The notes under the pieces are model-generated. The model worked only from the letters and a program-made list of their open reading frames with translations. It ran no database searches and was not told where the DNA came from. From Alteromonas gilva (GTDB taxonomy: Bacteria > Pseudomonadota > Gammaproteobacteria > Enterobacterales > Alteromonadaceae), in the NCBI RefSeq assembly GCF_028595265.1, contig NZ_JAQQXP010000005.1:1-64000 (forward strand): DNA of 64,000 bases. The letters run 5' to 3'. The translations under genes were made by a program, and so were the position numbers. Positions 35,351-43,689 of this stretch are shown here, in pieces (position 1 is the first letter of the stretch; each line of letters opens with the position of its first letter).

Positions 35351-36337
35351 TTAGTCTTTTTCAGCGATGCTCTCAGGCGGCCAGTTTTCCAGGCGCATGC
35401 CCAGAGAAAGTCCACGTGAAGCGAGAACATCTTTGATCTCAGTTAGCGATTTTTTACCCAGGTTAGGTGTTTTAAGTAACTCAACCTCGGTGCGCTGAAC
35501 CAGGTCACCAATATACTGGATAGCTTCTGCTTTCAGGCAGTTCGCAGAACGTACGGTAAGCTCCAGGTCATCGACCGGGCGTAACAGAATAGGATCAAAC
35601 TCAGGTTTTTCTTCTTTCTGTTCTGGCTCAGAGATATCACGCAGTTCAACAAAGGCATCCAGCTGTTCAGCCAGGATGGTTGCGCTACGACGAATGGCTT
35701 CTTCAGGATCTAAAGTACCATTCGTTTCCATATCAATGATCAGCTTATCCAGGTCGGTACGCTGTTCTACACGCGCAGATTCTACGGTGTAAGCAATACG
35801 TTCTACAGGGCTGTATGAAGCATCAACTAATAAACGACCAATTGGGCGATCATCTTCTTCAGAGGAACGACGAGTCGACGCTGGAACATAACCGCGGCCC
35901 ATTTCTACTTTAATACGCATGCTGATTTCAGCGTCGCCAGTTAAAGTACAAACTACGTGCTCAGGGTTTACGATTTCTACGTCACCGTCATGCTGGATAT
36001 CACCAGCTACAACAGGGCCAGCGCCAGATTTCACCAGAGTCAGAGTCGCTTCGTTTTTGCCTTCTAAGCGAACCGCCAAACCTTTCAGGTTCAACAAGAT
36101 TTCGATTACATCTTCTTGAACACCTTCTTTGGTGCTGTACTCGTGAAGTACGCCGTCAATCTCAACTTCAGTTACTGCACATCCAGGCATAGATGACAGT
36201 AAGATGCGACGTAAGGCGTTTCCTAAAGTGTGGCCAAAACCACGCTCCAGGGGCTCCAAAGTTACTTTGGCACGAGTAGGAGAAACGTTTTCGATCTCAA
36301 CTAATCTCGGTTTAAGGAATTCAGTCACAGAACCCAC
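35351..36337 (-). CDS. rpoA: RNA polymerase alpha subunit
   Basis: The 328-residue alpha subunit has the N-terminal dimerisation domain (GFGHTLGNALRRILLSSMPG) and the C-terminal DNA/activator-binding domain (CLKAEAIQYIGDLVQRTEVELLKTPNLG), joined by an acidic linker. It assembles RNA polymerase and contacts UP elements such as the one before the rRNA promoter at the left of this window. GTG start with GAGG seven bases ahead. Lies between rpsD and rplQ as in E. coli. Confidence 0.98.
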   Translation of the reverse strand: MGSVTEFLKPRLVEIENVSPTRAKVTLEPLERGFGHTLGNALRRILLSSMPGCAVTEVEIDGVLHEYSTKEGVQEDVIEILLNLKGLAVRLEGKNEATLTLVKSGAGPVVAGDIQHDGDVEIVNPEHVVCTLTGDAEISMRIKVEMGRGYVPASTRRSSEEDDRPIGRLLVDASYSPVERIAYTVESARVEQRTDLDKLIIDMETNGTLDPEEAIRRSATILAEQLDAFVELRDISEPEQKEEKPEFDPILLRPVDDLELTVRSANCLKAEAIQYIGDLVQRTEVELLKTPNLGKKSLTEIKDVLASRGLSLGMRLENWPPESIAEKD

Positions 36338-36359
36338 AATGCTTCCTCTTTAGTTAGCT

Positions 36360-36980
36360 TTACTTAGAGTAAAGTTCGACGATCAACTGTTCGTTAATTT
36401 CAGCAGACAAGTCAGTTCTTTCAGGAATACGTTTGAACGTACCTTCCATTTTGTTGTTGTCTACTTCAATCCAGGTTGGCTTCTCGCGTTGCTCAGCCAG
36501 TTCTAAAGCAGCCGCGATACGCGCTTGCTTTTTAGCTTTTTCACGAACAGAAACCACGTCTTCGGCAGTAACGTTAAATGATGGAATGTTTACCACTTGA
36601 CCATTAACAACAATGGCTTTGTGGCTAACCAGCTGGCGCGCTTCTGCACGAGTGCTGGCAAATCCCATACGATAAACTACGTTATCAAGACGCTGCTCTA
36701 AAAGTTGCAACAGGTTTTCACCGGTGTTGCCTTTCAAGCGAGCCGCTTCTTTATAGTAGTTGCGGAATTGCTTTTCCAAAATACCGTACATACGACGGAC
36801 TTTTTGTTTCTCACGCAGCTGTACACCGTAATCAGACAGACGACCACGACGGGCACCATGCTGACCAGGCGCAGTATCGATTTTACATTTAGAATCGATT
36901 GCGCGAACGCCACTTTTCAGGAACAGATCTGTTCCTTCGCGGCGGCTAAGCTTGAGTTTTGGACCCAAATATCTTGCCAT
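36360..36980 (-). CDS. rpsD: 30S ribosomal protein S4
   Basis: The 206-residue product starts MARYLGPKLKLSRREGTDLF and has the S4 RNA-binding fold (LDNVVYRMGFASTRAEARQLVSHKAIVVNG). S4 nucleates 30S assembly and in E. coli represses the alpha operon by binding its leader. Order rpsM-rpsK-rpsD-rpoA-rplQ is conserved here. It has the non-zinc form: no Cys cluster in the N-terminal domain. Confidence 0.98.
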   Translation of the reverse strand: MARYLGPKLKLSRREGTDLFLKSGVRAIDSKCKIDTAPGQHGARRGRLSDYGVQLREKQKVRRMYGILEKQFRNYYKEAARLKGNTGENLLQLLEQRLDNVVYRMGFASTRAEARQLVSHKAIVVNGQVVNIPSFNVTAEDVVSVREKAKKQARIAAALELAEQREKPTWIEVDNNKMEGTFKRIPERTDLSAEINEQLIVELYSK

Positions 36981-37004
36981 GTTCTTTCTCCAACTGTCCG
37001 TCGA

Positions 37005-37397
37005 TTAAACGCGACGTTTTTTCGGTGGACGACAACCGTTGTGAGGAATAGGCGTCACATCGGTAATGTTTGTGATCTTATAACCGGTTGCGTTAAGTGC
37101 ACGGATCGCAGACTCACGGCCTGGACCTGGACCTTTAACGAACACTTCAAGGTTCTTCAGACCGTAATCTTGTGCGGCTACGCCTGCACGCTCAGCAGCT
37201 ACCTGTGCAGCAAATGGGGTAGATTTACGTGAACCACGGAAACCTGAACCACCAGAAGTTGCCCATGCAAGTGCATTGCCTGAACGGTCTGTGATAGTCA
37301 CAATTGTATTGTTGAAAGACGCATGGATATGAGCCATACCGTCTGCAACCTGACGTTTAGCGCGTTTACGCGTGCTACGAGTCGGTGCTTTTGCCAT
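37005..37397 (-). CDS. rpsK: 30S ribosomal protein S11
   Basis: The 130-residue product has the S11 motifs GMAHIHASFNNTIVTITDRSGNALAWATSGG and ends GCRPPKKRRV, the typical C-terminus. S11 lies on the 30S platform contacting S6/S18 and the Shine-Dalgarno helix. Second gene of the alpha operon, 16 bp after rpsM. Confidence 0.98.
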   Translation of the reverse strand: MAKAPTRSTRKRAKRQVADGMAHIHASFNNTIVTITDRSGNALAWATSGGSGFRGSRKSTPFAAQVAAERAGVAAQDYGLKNLEVFVKGPGPGRESAIRALNATGYKITNITDVTPIPHNGCRPPKKRRV

Positions 37398-37413
37398 AAC
37401 TTATTCTCCCCGC

Positions 37414-37770
37414 TTACTTTTTAATTGGCTTACGAGGACCTTTACGGGTACGCGCATTAGTTTTAGTGCGCTGACCACGTAGAGGTAAGCTACGACGGTG
37501 GCGAATACCACGGAAGCAACCCAGGTCCATCAAACGTTTAATGCTCATAGAAACTTCACGACGTAAGTCACCTTCGACGGTGAACTTAGCCACTTGTTCA
37601 CGAAGCTTCTCAATTGTCGCTTCGTCAAGCTCTTTGATTTTTGTATTTTCTGCAACACCAGCGCCTGCACAAATGCTTTTCGCACGTGTAGGACCAACAC
37701 CGAAAATTGCTTGAATAGCAATCACGGCGTGCTTGTGCTCAGGAATGTTAATGCCAGCGATACGGGCCAT
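37414..37770 (-). CDS. rpsM: 30S ribosomal protein S13
   Basis: From ATG 37770 the 118-residue product begins MARIAGINIPEHKHAVIA, the normal S13 start, with the helix-two-turn-helix segment and the C-terminal tail TKTNARTRKGPRKPIKK that reaches the P-site tRNA. An upstream in-frame start at 37848 would add 26 non-conserved residues and is rejected. GAGGAG precedes the ATG. First gene of the alpha operon, 164 bp after rpmJ. Confidence 0.97.
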   Translation of the reverse strand: MARIAGINIPEHKHAVIAIQAIFGVGPTRAKSICAGAGVAENTKIKELDEATIEKLREQVAKFTVEGDLRREVSMSIKRLMDLGCFRGIRHRRSLPLRGQRTKTNARTRKGPRKPIKK

Positions 37771-37877
37771 TAACAGCACTCCTCTTTGTAATAATTGTCG
37801 ACGACCTAAAAAGCCCGTTAGGATACTTACCCGTCGAACAAAATGCAAATATTAGGTGATCAATTTAACTACACCGA

Positions 37878-37905
37878 AAGCTGAGCCTGGTGTCAGGCTC
37901 AGCTT
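37878..37905 (-). terminator. long hairpin between spc and alpha operons
   Basis: A perfect 12-bp stem AAGCTGAGCCTG/CAGGCTCAGCTT (37878-37889 and 37894-37905) with a 4-nt loop lies between rpmJ and rpsM. It has no T tract, so it may attenuate, process or stabilise rather than strongly terminate. The alpha leader that follows (37771-37877) is where S4 control acts in E. coli; I did not model a pseudoknot. Confidence 0.55.
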
Positions 37906-37934
37906 ACAGGTAAACAAATTATTCACCGCTTGGA

Positions 37935-38048
37935 TTAGCCTTGCCTTTGCTTGTGCTTAGGCTCAACGCAAATCACACGCACAACACCGTTGCGCTTAAT
38001 GATTTTACAGTTACGGCAAATTTTCTTAACTGATGCACGAACTTTCAT
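37935..38048 (-). CDS. rpmJ: 50S ribosomal protein L36
   Basis: A 37-residue protein, MKVRASVKKICRNCKIIKRNG... ending HKQRQG, with the zinc-binding pattern C11, C14, C27 and H32, so it is the Cys-containing (C+) form rather than the zinc-free paralogue. It follows secY by 25 bp, as in E. coli, and ends the spc operon. Confidence 0.97.
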   Translation of the reverse strand: MKVRASVKKICRNCKIIKRNGVVRVICVEPKHKQRQG

Positions 38049-38073
38049 TACATCACTCCGTAGTAGGCTTATC

Positions 38074-39393
38074 TTAGCGGCCGTAGCCTTTAAGATTCGC
38101 TTTCTTCAGAACAGAATCATATTGACTTGACATCAAATGAGTCTGCACCTGCGCCATAAAGTCCATGATAACAACTACGATAATTAACAATGACGTTCCA
38201 CCGAAGTAAAACGGCACGTTCCACGCAATCAACATGAACTCGGGCACTAAACAAATAAAGGTTATGTATAGAGCGCCAGCAAGTGTCAGGCGAGTCATTA
38301 CCTTATCGATGTAACGTGATGTTTGTTCACCCGGGCGGATGCCTGGAATGAATGCACCGGATTTCTTCAAATTATCTGCTGTATCACGCGGGTTAAATAC
38401 CAGCGCAGTATAGAAGAAGCAGAAGAAGATAATCGCAACTGCATATAACATTACGTACAACGGCTGACCGGGCGACAATAACAATGCTACGTCTTGTAAC
38501 CAGGCCATTGATTCATTTTGTCCAAACCAACCAGCAATGGTGCTTGGAAACAAAATAATACTGGATGCGAAAATCGGTGGGATAACCCCTGCCATGTTAA
38601 CTTTAAGCGGTAAATGTGTGCTTTGCGCTGCATAAACCTTACGGCCCTGCTGACGCTTAGCGTAGTTCACCACGATCCGGCGCTGAGCGCGTTCTACGAA
38701 CACAACCAGATACGTCAGACCAATTACAATGGCGCCGATTAATAACAGCAGCAACAAGTTAATGTCACCCTGTCTCGCTTGTTCCGCTGTCTGACCAATC
38801 GCTGTAGGCAGACCGGCAACAATACCAGCAAAAATCAAAATAGAGATACCGTTGCCAATACCTCGTTCAGTAATTTGCTCACCTAACCACATCAGGAACA
38901 TCGTTCCTGTGACTAAGCTAACTACTGCTGTAAAGTAAAATCCGATGCCAGGATTAATAACCAAACCATTAATCAGGTTAGGCAGGCCGGTCGCAATACC
39001 AATAGACTGGAAAGTCGCCAGTATCAACGTTAAATAACGTGTGTACTGACTGATTTTGCGTTTACCTGCTTCACCTTCTTTTTTCAACTCAACCATTGGC
39101 GGATGCACAACAGAGAGCAGCTGCATAATAATTGATGCAGTAATGTAAGGCATAATCCCTAAAGCCAGAACTGATGCACGCTCAAGCGCACCACCTGAGA
39201 ACATGTTAAACATTTCTACGATGGTGCCTTTTTGTTGCTCGAACAACTGAGCCAACACTGCAGCATCAATACCAGGAATAGGTACATAAGAACCCAACCG
39301 GAATACTACAATTGCTCCGAATACGAACAACAATCTCGCTTTAAGCTCACTCAAGCCGCTTTTTGCGCCCGAATCCAATCCTGGTTTCGCCAT
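38074..39393 (-). CDS. secY: protein translocase subunit SecY
   Basis: The 439-residue product has ten predicted membrane segments and canonical SecY stretches: VPIPGIDAAVLAQLF, GIMPYITASIIMQLL (translocon), MWLGEQITERGIGNGISILI, and YAKRQQGRKVYAAQSTHLPLK with the conserved cytoplasmic loop Arg residues. It forms the Sec channel, needed to export the T2SS substrates and lipoproteins encoded nearby. It lies between rplO (5 bp) and rpmJ. Confidence 0.98.
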   Translation of the reverse strand: MAKPGLDSGAKSGLSELKARLLFVFGAIVVFRLGSYVPIPGIDAAVLAQLFEQQKGTIVEMFNMFSGGALERASVLALGIMPYITASIIMQLLSVVHPPMVELKKEGEAGKRKISQYTRYLTLILATFQSIGIATGLPNLINGLVINPGIGFYFTAVVSLVTGTMFLMWLGEQITERGIGNGISILIFAGIVAGLPTAIGQTAEQARQGDINLLLLLLIGAIVIGLTYLVVFVERAQRRIVVNYAKRQQGRKVYAAQSTHLPLKVNMAGVIPPIFASSIILFPSTIAGWFGQNESMAWLQDVALLLSPGQPLYVMLYAVAIIFFCFFYTALVFNPRDTADNLKKSGAFIPGIRPGEQTSRYIDKVMTRLTLAGALYITFICLVPEFMLIAWNVPFYFGGTSLLIIVVVIMDFMAQVQTHLMSSQYDSVLKKANLKGYGR

Positions 39394-39398
39394 CTAGC

Positions 39399-39833
39399 TT
39401 ATTCCTCTACTTTACCGCCAGCAGCTTCAATCGCCTCTTTGGCACCTTTAGTAACCTTCAACCCGCTTACAGTCACAGCGCGTGATACTTCACCGCTCTT
39501 AACTACTTTTACAAACAGTACGTCTTTTTTAACCAGACCCGCTGCTTTTAAAGTCTCAAGAGAAGCTGTATCACCCTCTACCTTAGCAATTTCACTCAAC
39601 GTAACCTGATCGGATACGAAGCTCTTACGAGAGGTGAAACCGAATTTAGGCAGACGACGCTGCAGTGGCATTTGACCACCTTCAAATCCTGGCTTGACAC
39701 GTCCGCCTGAACGGCTTTTTTGTCCTTTGTGACCATGGCCACTCGTTTTACCAAGACCTGAGCCGATACCACGGCCTGTACGCTTACCTGAATGTTTGGC
39801 TCCTGGTGCAGGAGCAATACTATTTAAACGCAT
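39399..39833 (-). CDS. rplO: 50S ribosomal protein L15
   Basis: The 144-residue product has the glycine- and basic-rich L15 N-terminus (GKRTGRGIGSGLGKTSGHGHKG) and a C-terminal alpha/beta domain ending EAAGGKVEE. L15 is a late assembly protein of the 50S. Its start is 3 bp after the rpmD stop and secY follows by 5 bp. Confidence 0.98.
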   Translation of the reverse strand: MRLNSIAPAPGAKHSGKRTGRGIGSGLGKTSGHGHKGQKSRSGGRVKPGFEGGQMPLQRRLPKFGFTSRKSFVSDQVTLSEIAKVEGDTASLETLKAAGLVKKDVLFVKVVKSGEVSRAVTVSGLKVTKGAKEAIEAAGGKVEE

Positions 39834-39836
39834 GTC

Positions 39837-40016
39837 TTACTCCTCCACTATCTCAACCATGTAGTTTACACGGTTAATCATGCCACGTACGGCTGGGGTG
39901 TCTTCCAGTTCACGAACATGGTTGATTTTCCGCAGACCCAAGCCTTTCAGCGTTGCTTTGTGCTTTGGCAATCTGCCAATCGCACTTTTAGTTTGCTTTA
40001 CTTTAATCGTTGCCAT
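39837..40016 (-). CDS. rpmD: 50S ribosomal protein L30
   Basis: A 59-residue protein, starting MATIKVKQTKSAIGRLPKHK, with the LGLRKINHVRELEDTPAVRGM core of L30 and ending MVEIVEE. It lies between rpsE (6 bp upstream) and rplO (3 bp downstream), as in the E. coli spc operon. Confidence 0.97.
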   Translation of the reverse strand: MATIKVKQTKSAIGRLPKHKATLKGLGLRKINHVRELEDTPAVRGMINRVNYMVEIVEE

Positions 40017-40022
40017 GTCTGA

Positions 40023-40523
40023 TTACCCCAAAATTTCTTCTACAGACAATCCACGCTTCGCGGCGATACCGGCTGGCGAGTTCATCTCGGTCAGCGCGTT
40101 AACGGTTGCACGAACAACGTTGATTGGGTTTGTAGAGCCGTAACATTTTGAAAGTACGTTCTGCACACCAGCTACTTCAAGTACTGCACGCATTGCACCG
40201 CCGGCGATAATACCGGTACCTTCTGATGCAGGCTGCATGTAAACTTTAGAACCTGAGTGACGACCTTTAATTGGGTGCTGTAACGTATGACCGTTAAGGT
40301 CTACGTTAACCATGTTGCGACGGGCTTTTTCCATCGCTTTTTGGATTGCAGCTGGCACTTCACGTGCTTTACCGTAACCAAAACCTACACGGCCATTGCC
40401 ATCACCCACTACAGTCAATGCAGTGAAACTGAAGATACGACCACCTTTAACCACTTTAGAAACACGGTTAACGGCAATCAATTTCTCTAACAGTTCGCCT
40501 GTTTGAACTTCTTGTTTAGCCAT
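40023..40523 (-). CDS. rpsE: 30S ribosomal protein S5
   Basis: The 166-residue product has the double-stranded RNA-binding segment VNRVSKVVKGGRIFSFTALTVVGDGNGRVGFGYGKAREVPAAIQKA (fidelity region with Gly-rich loop) and the C-terminal LSKCYGSTNPINVVRAT. S5 controls accuracy and contacts S4 and S8. Order rplR-rpsE-rpmD is conserved. Confidence 0.98.
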   Translation of the reverse strand: MAKQEVQTGELLEKLIAVNRVSKVVKGGRIFSFTALTVVGDGNGRVGFGYGKAREVPAAIQKAMEKARRNMVNVDLNGHTLQHPIKGRHSGSKVYMQPASEGTGIIAGGAMRAVLEVAGVQNVLSKCYGSTNPINVVRATVNALTEMNSPAGIAAKRGLSVEEILG

Positions 40524-40532
40524 TATTAACTC

Positions 40533-40886
40533 CTAGAACTGAAGGCCAGCTTCGCGAGCTGCATCAGCTAATGCTTTAACGCGACCGTGGTATTTAAAAC
40601 CGCTGCGATCAAAAGCGACGTCTTTAACGCCTTTTTCGATAGCGCGCTCTGCGATTGCTTTACCCACTAACGCCGCTGCTTCAGCGTTGCCAGTTGATTT
40701 CAGATCTTTAGCCAGATCTTTTTCAACCGTAGAAGCCGCCGCCAATACTTCAGAACCGCTTGGAGCGATTAACTGAGCATAAATGTGGCGAGGTGTACGG
40801 TTAATCACCAGGCGATGCGCGGCCAGTTCACGAATTTTAGCGCGAGCGCGAGTTGCGCGACGCAAGCGTGCTGTTTTCTTATCCAT
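40533..40886 (-). CDS. rplR: 50S ribosomal protein L18
   Basis: From ATG 40886 the 117-residue product starts MDKKTARLRRATRARAKI, as in other L18 proteins, and ends GRVKALADAAREAGLQF. It binds 5S rRNA. A GTG at 40898 would add four residues and is not supported by homologues known for this family. Confidence 0.97.
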   Translation of the reverse strand: MDKKTARLRRATRARAKIRELAAHRLVINRTPRHIYAQLIAPSGSEVLAAASTVEKDLAKDLKSTGNAEAAALVGKAIAERAIEKGVKDVAFDRSGFKYHGRVKALADAAREAGLQF

Positions 40887-40898
40887 CGTATCACCCAC

Positions 40899-41432
40899 CT
40901 ACTTTTTCTTAGCTTCTTTACGACGTACAAACTCGTCTGCATAGCGAACACCTTTACCTTTGTAAGGCTCTGGTGGACGGTACGCGCGAATGTTCGCCGC
41001 AACCTGCCCTACCACCTGCTTATCGGCGCCTTTGACGACGATTTCAGTTTGGCTAGGAGTTTCAACTGTGATGCCCTGAGGCATTTCGTATGCTACAGGG
41101 TGAGAGAAACCCAGAGTCAGGTTAAGTTTGTTACCTTGTGCCTGCGCACGATAACCAACGCCTAACAGCTGCAGTTTTTTCTCAAAACCTTCGGTCACAC
41201 CGATAACCATTGCATTTAACAGTGCGCGTGCAGTACCAGCCTGAGCCCAACCATCAGGGAAACCTTCGCGAGGTAACACTTTGATTTGGTTCTCTTCCTG
41301 GGTAACTTCAACAGCATCGTTAAAAACGCGGCTCAATGTACCATTTTTACCTTTGATTGTGACTTCTTGACCTGAGATAGACATCTCTACGCCAGTGGCG
41401 AGGTCAACAGGGGCCTTTGCTACTCGTGACAT
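40899..41432 (-). CDS. rplF: 50S ribosomal protein L6
   Basis: The 177-residue product starts MSRVAKAPVDLATGVEMSI and carries the C-terminal L6 signature PEPYKGKGVRYADEFVRRKEAKKK. Two repeated alpha/beta domains are normal for L6, located near the factor-binding region. Lies 13 bp after rpsH and 12 bp before rplR. Confidence 0.98.
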   Translation of the reverse strand: MSRVAKAPVDLATGVEMSISGQEVTIKGKNGTLSRVFNDAVEVTQEENQIKVLPREGFPDGWAQAGTARALLNAMVIGVTEGFEKKLQLLGVGYRAQAQGNKLNLTLGFSHPVAYEMPQGITVETPSQTEIVVKGADKQVVGQVAANIRAYRPPEPYKGKGVRYADEFVRRKEAKKK

Positions 41433-41445
41433 TTCAACTCCTCCG

Positions 41446-41838
41446 TTACGCTACATAACCGATGATCTCACCGCCCATGCCAGCTTTACGCGCTGCACGG
41501 TCAGTCATCACACCTTTAGAAGTTGACACGATAGCAACACCTAAACCACCCATTACTTTTGGCAGCTCATCTTTTTTCTTATAGATGCGCAGACCAGGAC
41601 GGCTTACACGTTCAATTGTGTCGATTACTTGCTTGCCTTCGAAGTACTTAAGCGTCACTTCTAAAACAGGCTTAACGTCACCAGCTACAGCGTAGTCAGT
41701 TACGTAACCTTCTTTCTTCAATACTTCCGCTACGGCAACGCGCAGCTTTGAAGAAGGCATAGTTACAGAAACTTTCTGTGCCAACTGGCCGTTACGGATG
41801 CGGGTAAACATATCCGCGATAGGATCTTGCATGCTCAT
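41446..41838 (-). CDS. rpsH: 30S ribosomal protein S8
   Basis: The 130-residue product begins MSMQDPIADMFTRIRNGQ and ends with the S8 signature GIAIVSTSKGVMTDRAARKAGMGGEIIGYVA-like segment (here GLGVAIVSTSKGVMTDRAAR). S8 binds central 16S rRNA and in E. coli represses the spc operon at the rplE region. Order rpsN-rpsH-rplF conserved. Confidence 0.98.
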   Translation of the reverse strand: MSMQDPIADMFTRIRNGQLAQKVSVTMPSSKLRVAVAEVLKKEGYVTDYAVAGDVKPVLEVTLKYFEGKQVIDTIERVSRPGLRIYKKKDELPKVMGGLGVAIVSTSKGVMTDRAARKAGMGGEIIGYVA

Positions 41839-41850
41839 ATCAGCTACTCC

Positions 41851-42156
41851 TTACCAACTGGCTTTTTTAAGGCCAGGGACTTCACCGCGCATCGCCGCTT
41901 CACGCAGCTTAATACGGCTTAGGCCAAATTTGCGTAGGTAACCATGTGGACGGCCAGTAATTCGGCAGCGGTTTTGCTGACGAGACTTCGAGCTATCACG
42001 TGGTAATTGTTGCAGCTTCAATACAGCATCCCAACGCTCTTCTTCAGAGGCGTTAACATCGCTGATAATCGCTTTAAGCGCGGCACGTTTTTCAGCATAC
42101 TTAGCTACTAGCTTTGCACGCTTGACTTCACGAGCCTTCATTGATTCTTTTGCCAT
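41851..42156 (-). CDS. rpsN: 30S ribosomal protein S14 (zinc-free type)
   Basis: The 101-residue product starts MAKESMKAREVKRAKLVAKY and contains CRITGRPHGYLRKFGLSRI near residue 64. It is the long form without the CxxC zinc pair, usual for Gammaproteobacteria. Lies between rplE and rpsH. Confidence 0.98.
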   Translation of the reverse strand: MAKESMKAREVKRAKLVAKYAEKRAALKAIISDVNASEEERWDAVLKLQQLPRDSSKSRQQNRCRITGRPHGYLRKFGLSRIKLREAAMRGEVPGLKKASW

Positions 42157-42168
42157 AACCCTACACCC

Positions 42169-42708
42169 TTATTTTCTGAATGGGAAGTTGAACGCACTTA
42201 ACAGTGCGTGCGCTTCTTCGTCAGTGCCAGCACTGGTAGTGATGGTAATATCCATACCACGAACCTTATCTACCTTATCGAAATCGATTTCAGGGAAGAT
42301 AATTTGTTCGCGCACACCCATGCTGTAATTACCACGGCCGTCAAATGCCTTGGCGTTTAAGCCTCGGAAGTCACGGATACGTGGAATTGCAATCGAAATT
42401 AAGCGCTCTAAGAATTCCCACATACGCTCACCGCGCAGGGTTACTTTACAGCCAATCGGATAACCTTCACGAATTTTAAAACCCGCTACTGATTTACGTG
42501 CAACTGTAACAATTGGCTTTTGACCAGCGATAGCAGCCATATCGGCTGTCGCATGTTCAAGAACTTTCTTGTCAGCAACTGCTTCACCTAAACCCATGTT
42601 TAAGGTGATTTTTTCAATCCGAGGGACTTGCATGACGCTTTTGTATCCGAACTGCTTCGCAAGTTCAGCTACTACTGTTTCTTTATAGAAATCATGCAGT
42701 TTCGCCAT
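42169..42708 (-). CDS. rplE: 50S ribosomal protein L5
   Basis: From ATG 42708 the 179-residue product begins MAKLHDFYKETVVAELAKQF, with motifs GQKPIVTVARKSVAGFKIREG and NYSMGVREQIIFPEI. L5 binds 5S rRNA and forms an intersubunit bridge. The in-frame upstream start at 42720 (MEST) is rejected as non-conserved. Confidence 0.97.
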   Translation of the reverse strand: MAKLHDFYKETVVAELAKQFGYKSVMQVPRIEKITLNMGLGEAVADKKVLEHATADMAAIAGQKPIVTVARKSVAGFKIREGYPIGCKVTLRGERMWEFLERLISIAIPRIRDFRGLNAKAFDGRGNYSMGVREQIIFPEIDFDKVDKVRGMDITITTSAGTDEEAHALLSAFNFPFRK

Positions 42709-42724
42709 CGTACTCTCCAATTAA

Positions 42725-43039
42725 TTAAACAAGTTCGCCGTTAGATTTAAAGACACGTACTTTCTTGCCTTCTTCTAAACGGAAACCAACGCGATCAGCT
42801 TTACCCGTAGCCGGGTTAACTACCGCAACATTAGAAACGTGAAGTGAAGCTTCTTTTTCAATAATTCCGCCAGCTTCGCCCAATTGTGGGTTTGGCTTTT
42901 GGTGTTTCTTGACAAGATTTACACCTTCAACGACTACACGGTTATCAGAGTTAAGCACTTTCAGGACTTTGCCTTGTTTGCCTTTGTCTTTACCCGCTAA
43001 TACGACTACTTCATCATCACGACGAATTTTATTAGCCAT
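42725..43039 (-). CDS. rplX: 50S ribosomal protein L24
   Basis: The 104-residue product has the KOW motif region DEVVVLAGKDKGKQGKVLKVL near its N-terminus and GVNLVKKHQKPNPQ following. L24 initiates 50S assembly. Lies 12 bp after rplN and 16 bp before rplE. Confidence 0.98.
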   Translation of the reverse strand: MANKIRRDDEVVVLAGKDKGKQGKVLKVLNSDNRVVVEGVNLVKKHQKPNPQLGEAGGIIEKEASLHVSNVAVVNPATGKADRVGFRLEEGKKVRVFKSNGELV

Positions 43040-43051
43040 TATCGTGACTCC

Positions 43052-43420
43052 TTATAGTACCTCTGGGGCCAATGAGATGATTTTCATGAAGTTATCACTT
43101 CTCAACTCACGGGTTACCGGTCCAAAGATACGCGTACCAATTGGTTGCTTGTTTGCGTTAAGCAAAACAGCCGCATTACTGTCAAAACGGATGGTAGAAC
43201 CATCTGCACGACGAATGCCTTTTCTAGTACGCACCACCACTGCGTTCAGTACGTCACCTTTTTTAACTTTACCGCGAGGAATTGCTTCCTTGACAGTAAC
43301 TTTGATGATGTCACCGATACCTGCATAACGGCGATGCGAGCCACCAAGAACCTTAATACACTGAACCCTGCGAGCGCCGCTGTTGTCGGCAACATCCAGG
43401 TTAGTTTGCATTTGGATCAT
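43052..43420 (-). CDS. rplN: 50S ribosomal protein L14
   Basis: The 122-residue product begins MIQMQTNLDVADNSGARRVQ and ends FMKIISLAPEVL, both typical of L14, which contacts 16S rRNA at an intersubunit bridge. It is the first gene of the spc operon. Unusually, no rpsQ/S10-operon gene lies upstream; instead a 269-bp gap with a terminator of the preceding gene and a candidate promoter is found. Confidence 0.98.
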   Translation of the reverse strand: MIQMQTNLDVADNSGARRVQCIKVLGGSHRRYAGIGDIIKVTVKEAIPRGKVKKGDVLNAVVVRTRKGIRRADGSTIRFDSNAAVLLNANKQPIGTRIFGPVTRELRSDNFMKIISLAPEVL

Positions 43421-43523
43421 GTTAGTGCTCCGCTGTTAATTACGACTCTCTTGAGTCTCCGATTGTGCTAAAAACGGCCAAATCGACCATTTTTAAACCA
43501 TACCCCGTCAAAAAGGGCGCGAA

Positions 43524-43532
43524 ATAATAACA
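43524..43532 (-). promoter_or_regulatory. candidate spc-operon promoter (extended -10)
   Basis: On the minus strand TGTTATTAT (TGn plus TATTAT) is followed by a GC-rich discriminator, TTCGCGCCC, about 104 bp before rplN. Extended -10 plus GC-rich discriminator fits a growth-rate-controlled ribosomal promoter lacking a good -35. A small stem GACTC/GAGTC (43444-43457) lies in the presumed leader. Confidence 0.4.
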
Positions 43533-43639
43533 GAAAAGAAGGCTGGAGGGTAGCCGGATTTTGAATTATTTTTGACTAATTGAGGATTTATTCAATTACA
43601 CCGGACAAGTTAACTTATATCCACCGTGAATGCTAGCAA

Positions 43640-43661
43640 AAACAGGGCTTACGCCCTGTTT
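43640..43661 (-). terminator. terminator after the DUF4397-like gene
   Basis: Read on the minus strand, AAACAGGGC/GCCCTGTTT (43640-43648 and 43653-43661) forms a 9-bp stem with a 4-nt loop ending in T residues. It lies 29 bp after the lipoprotein stop and insulates it from the ribosomal operon. Confidence 0.8.
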
Positions 43662-43689
43662 AAGGCAACTTACCATGAACAGTTAAAGG

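Noticed and set aside
36705..37232. 175-residue plus-strand frame across rpsD and rpsK
   Set aside because: It is antisense to two certain ribosomal genes; long open antisense frames are expected from their codon bias.
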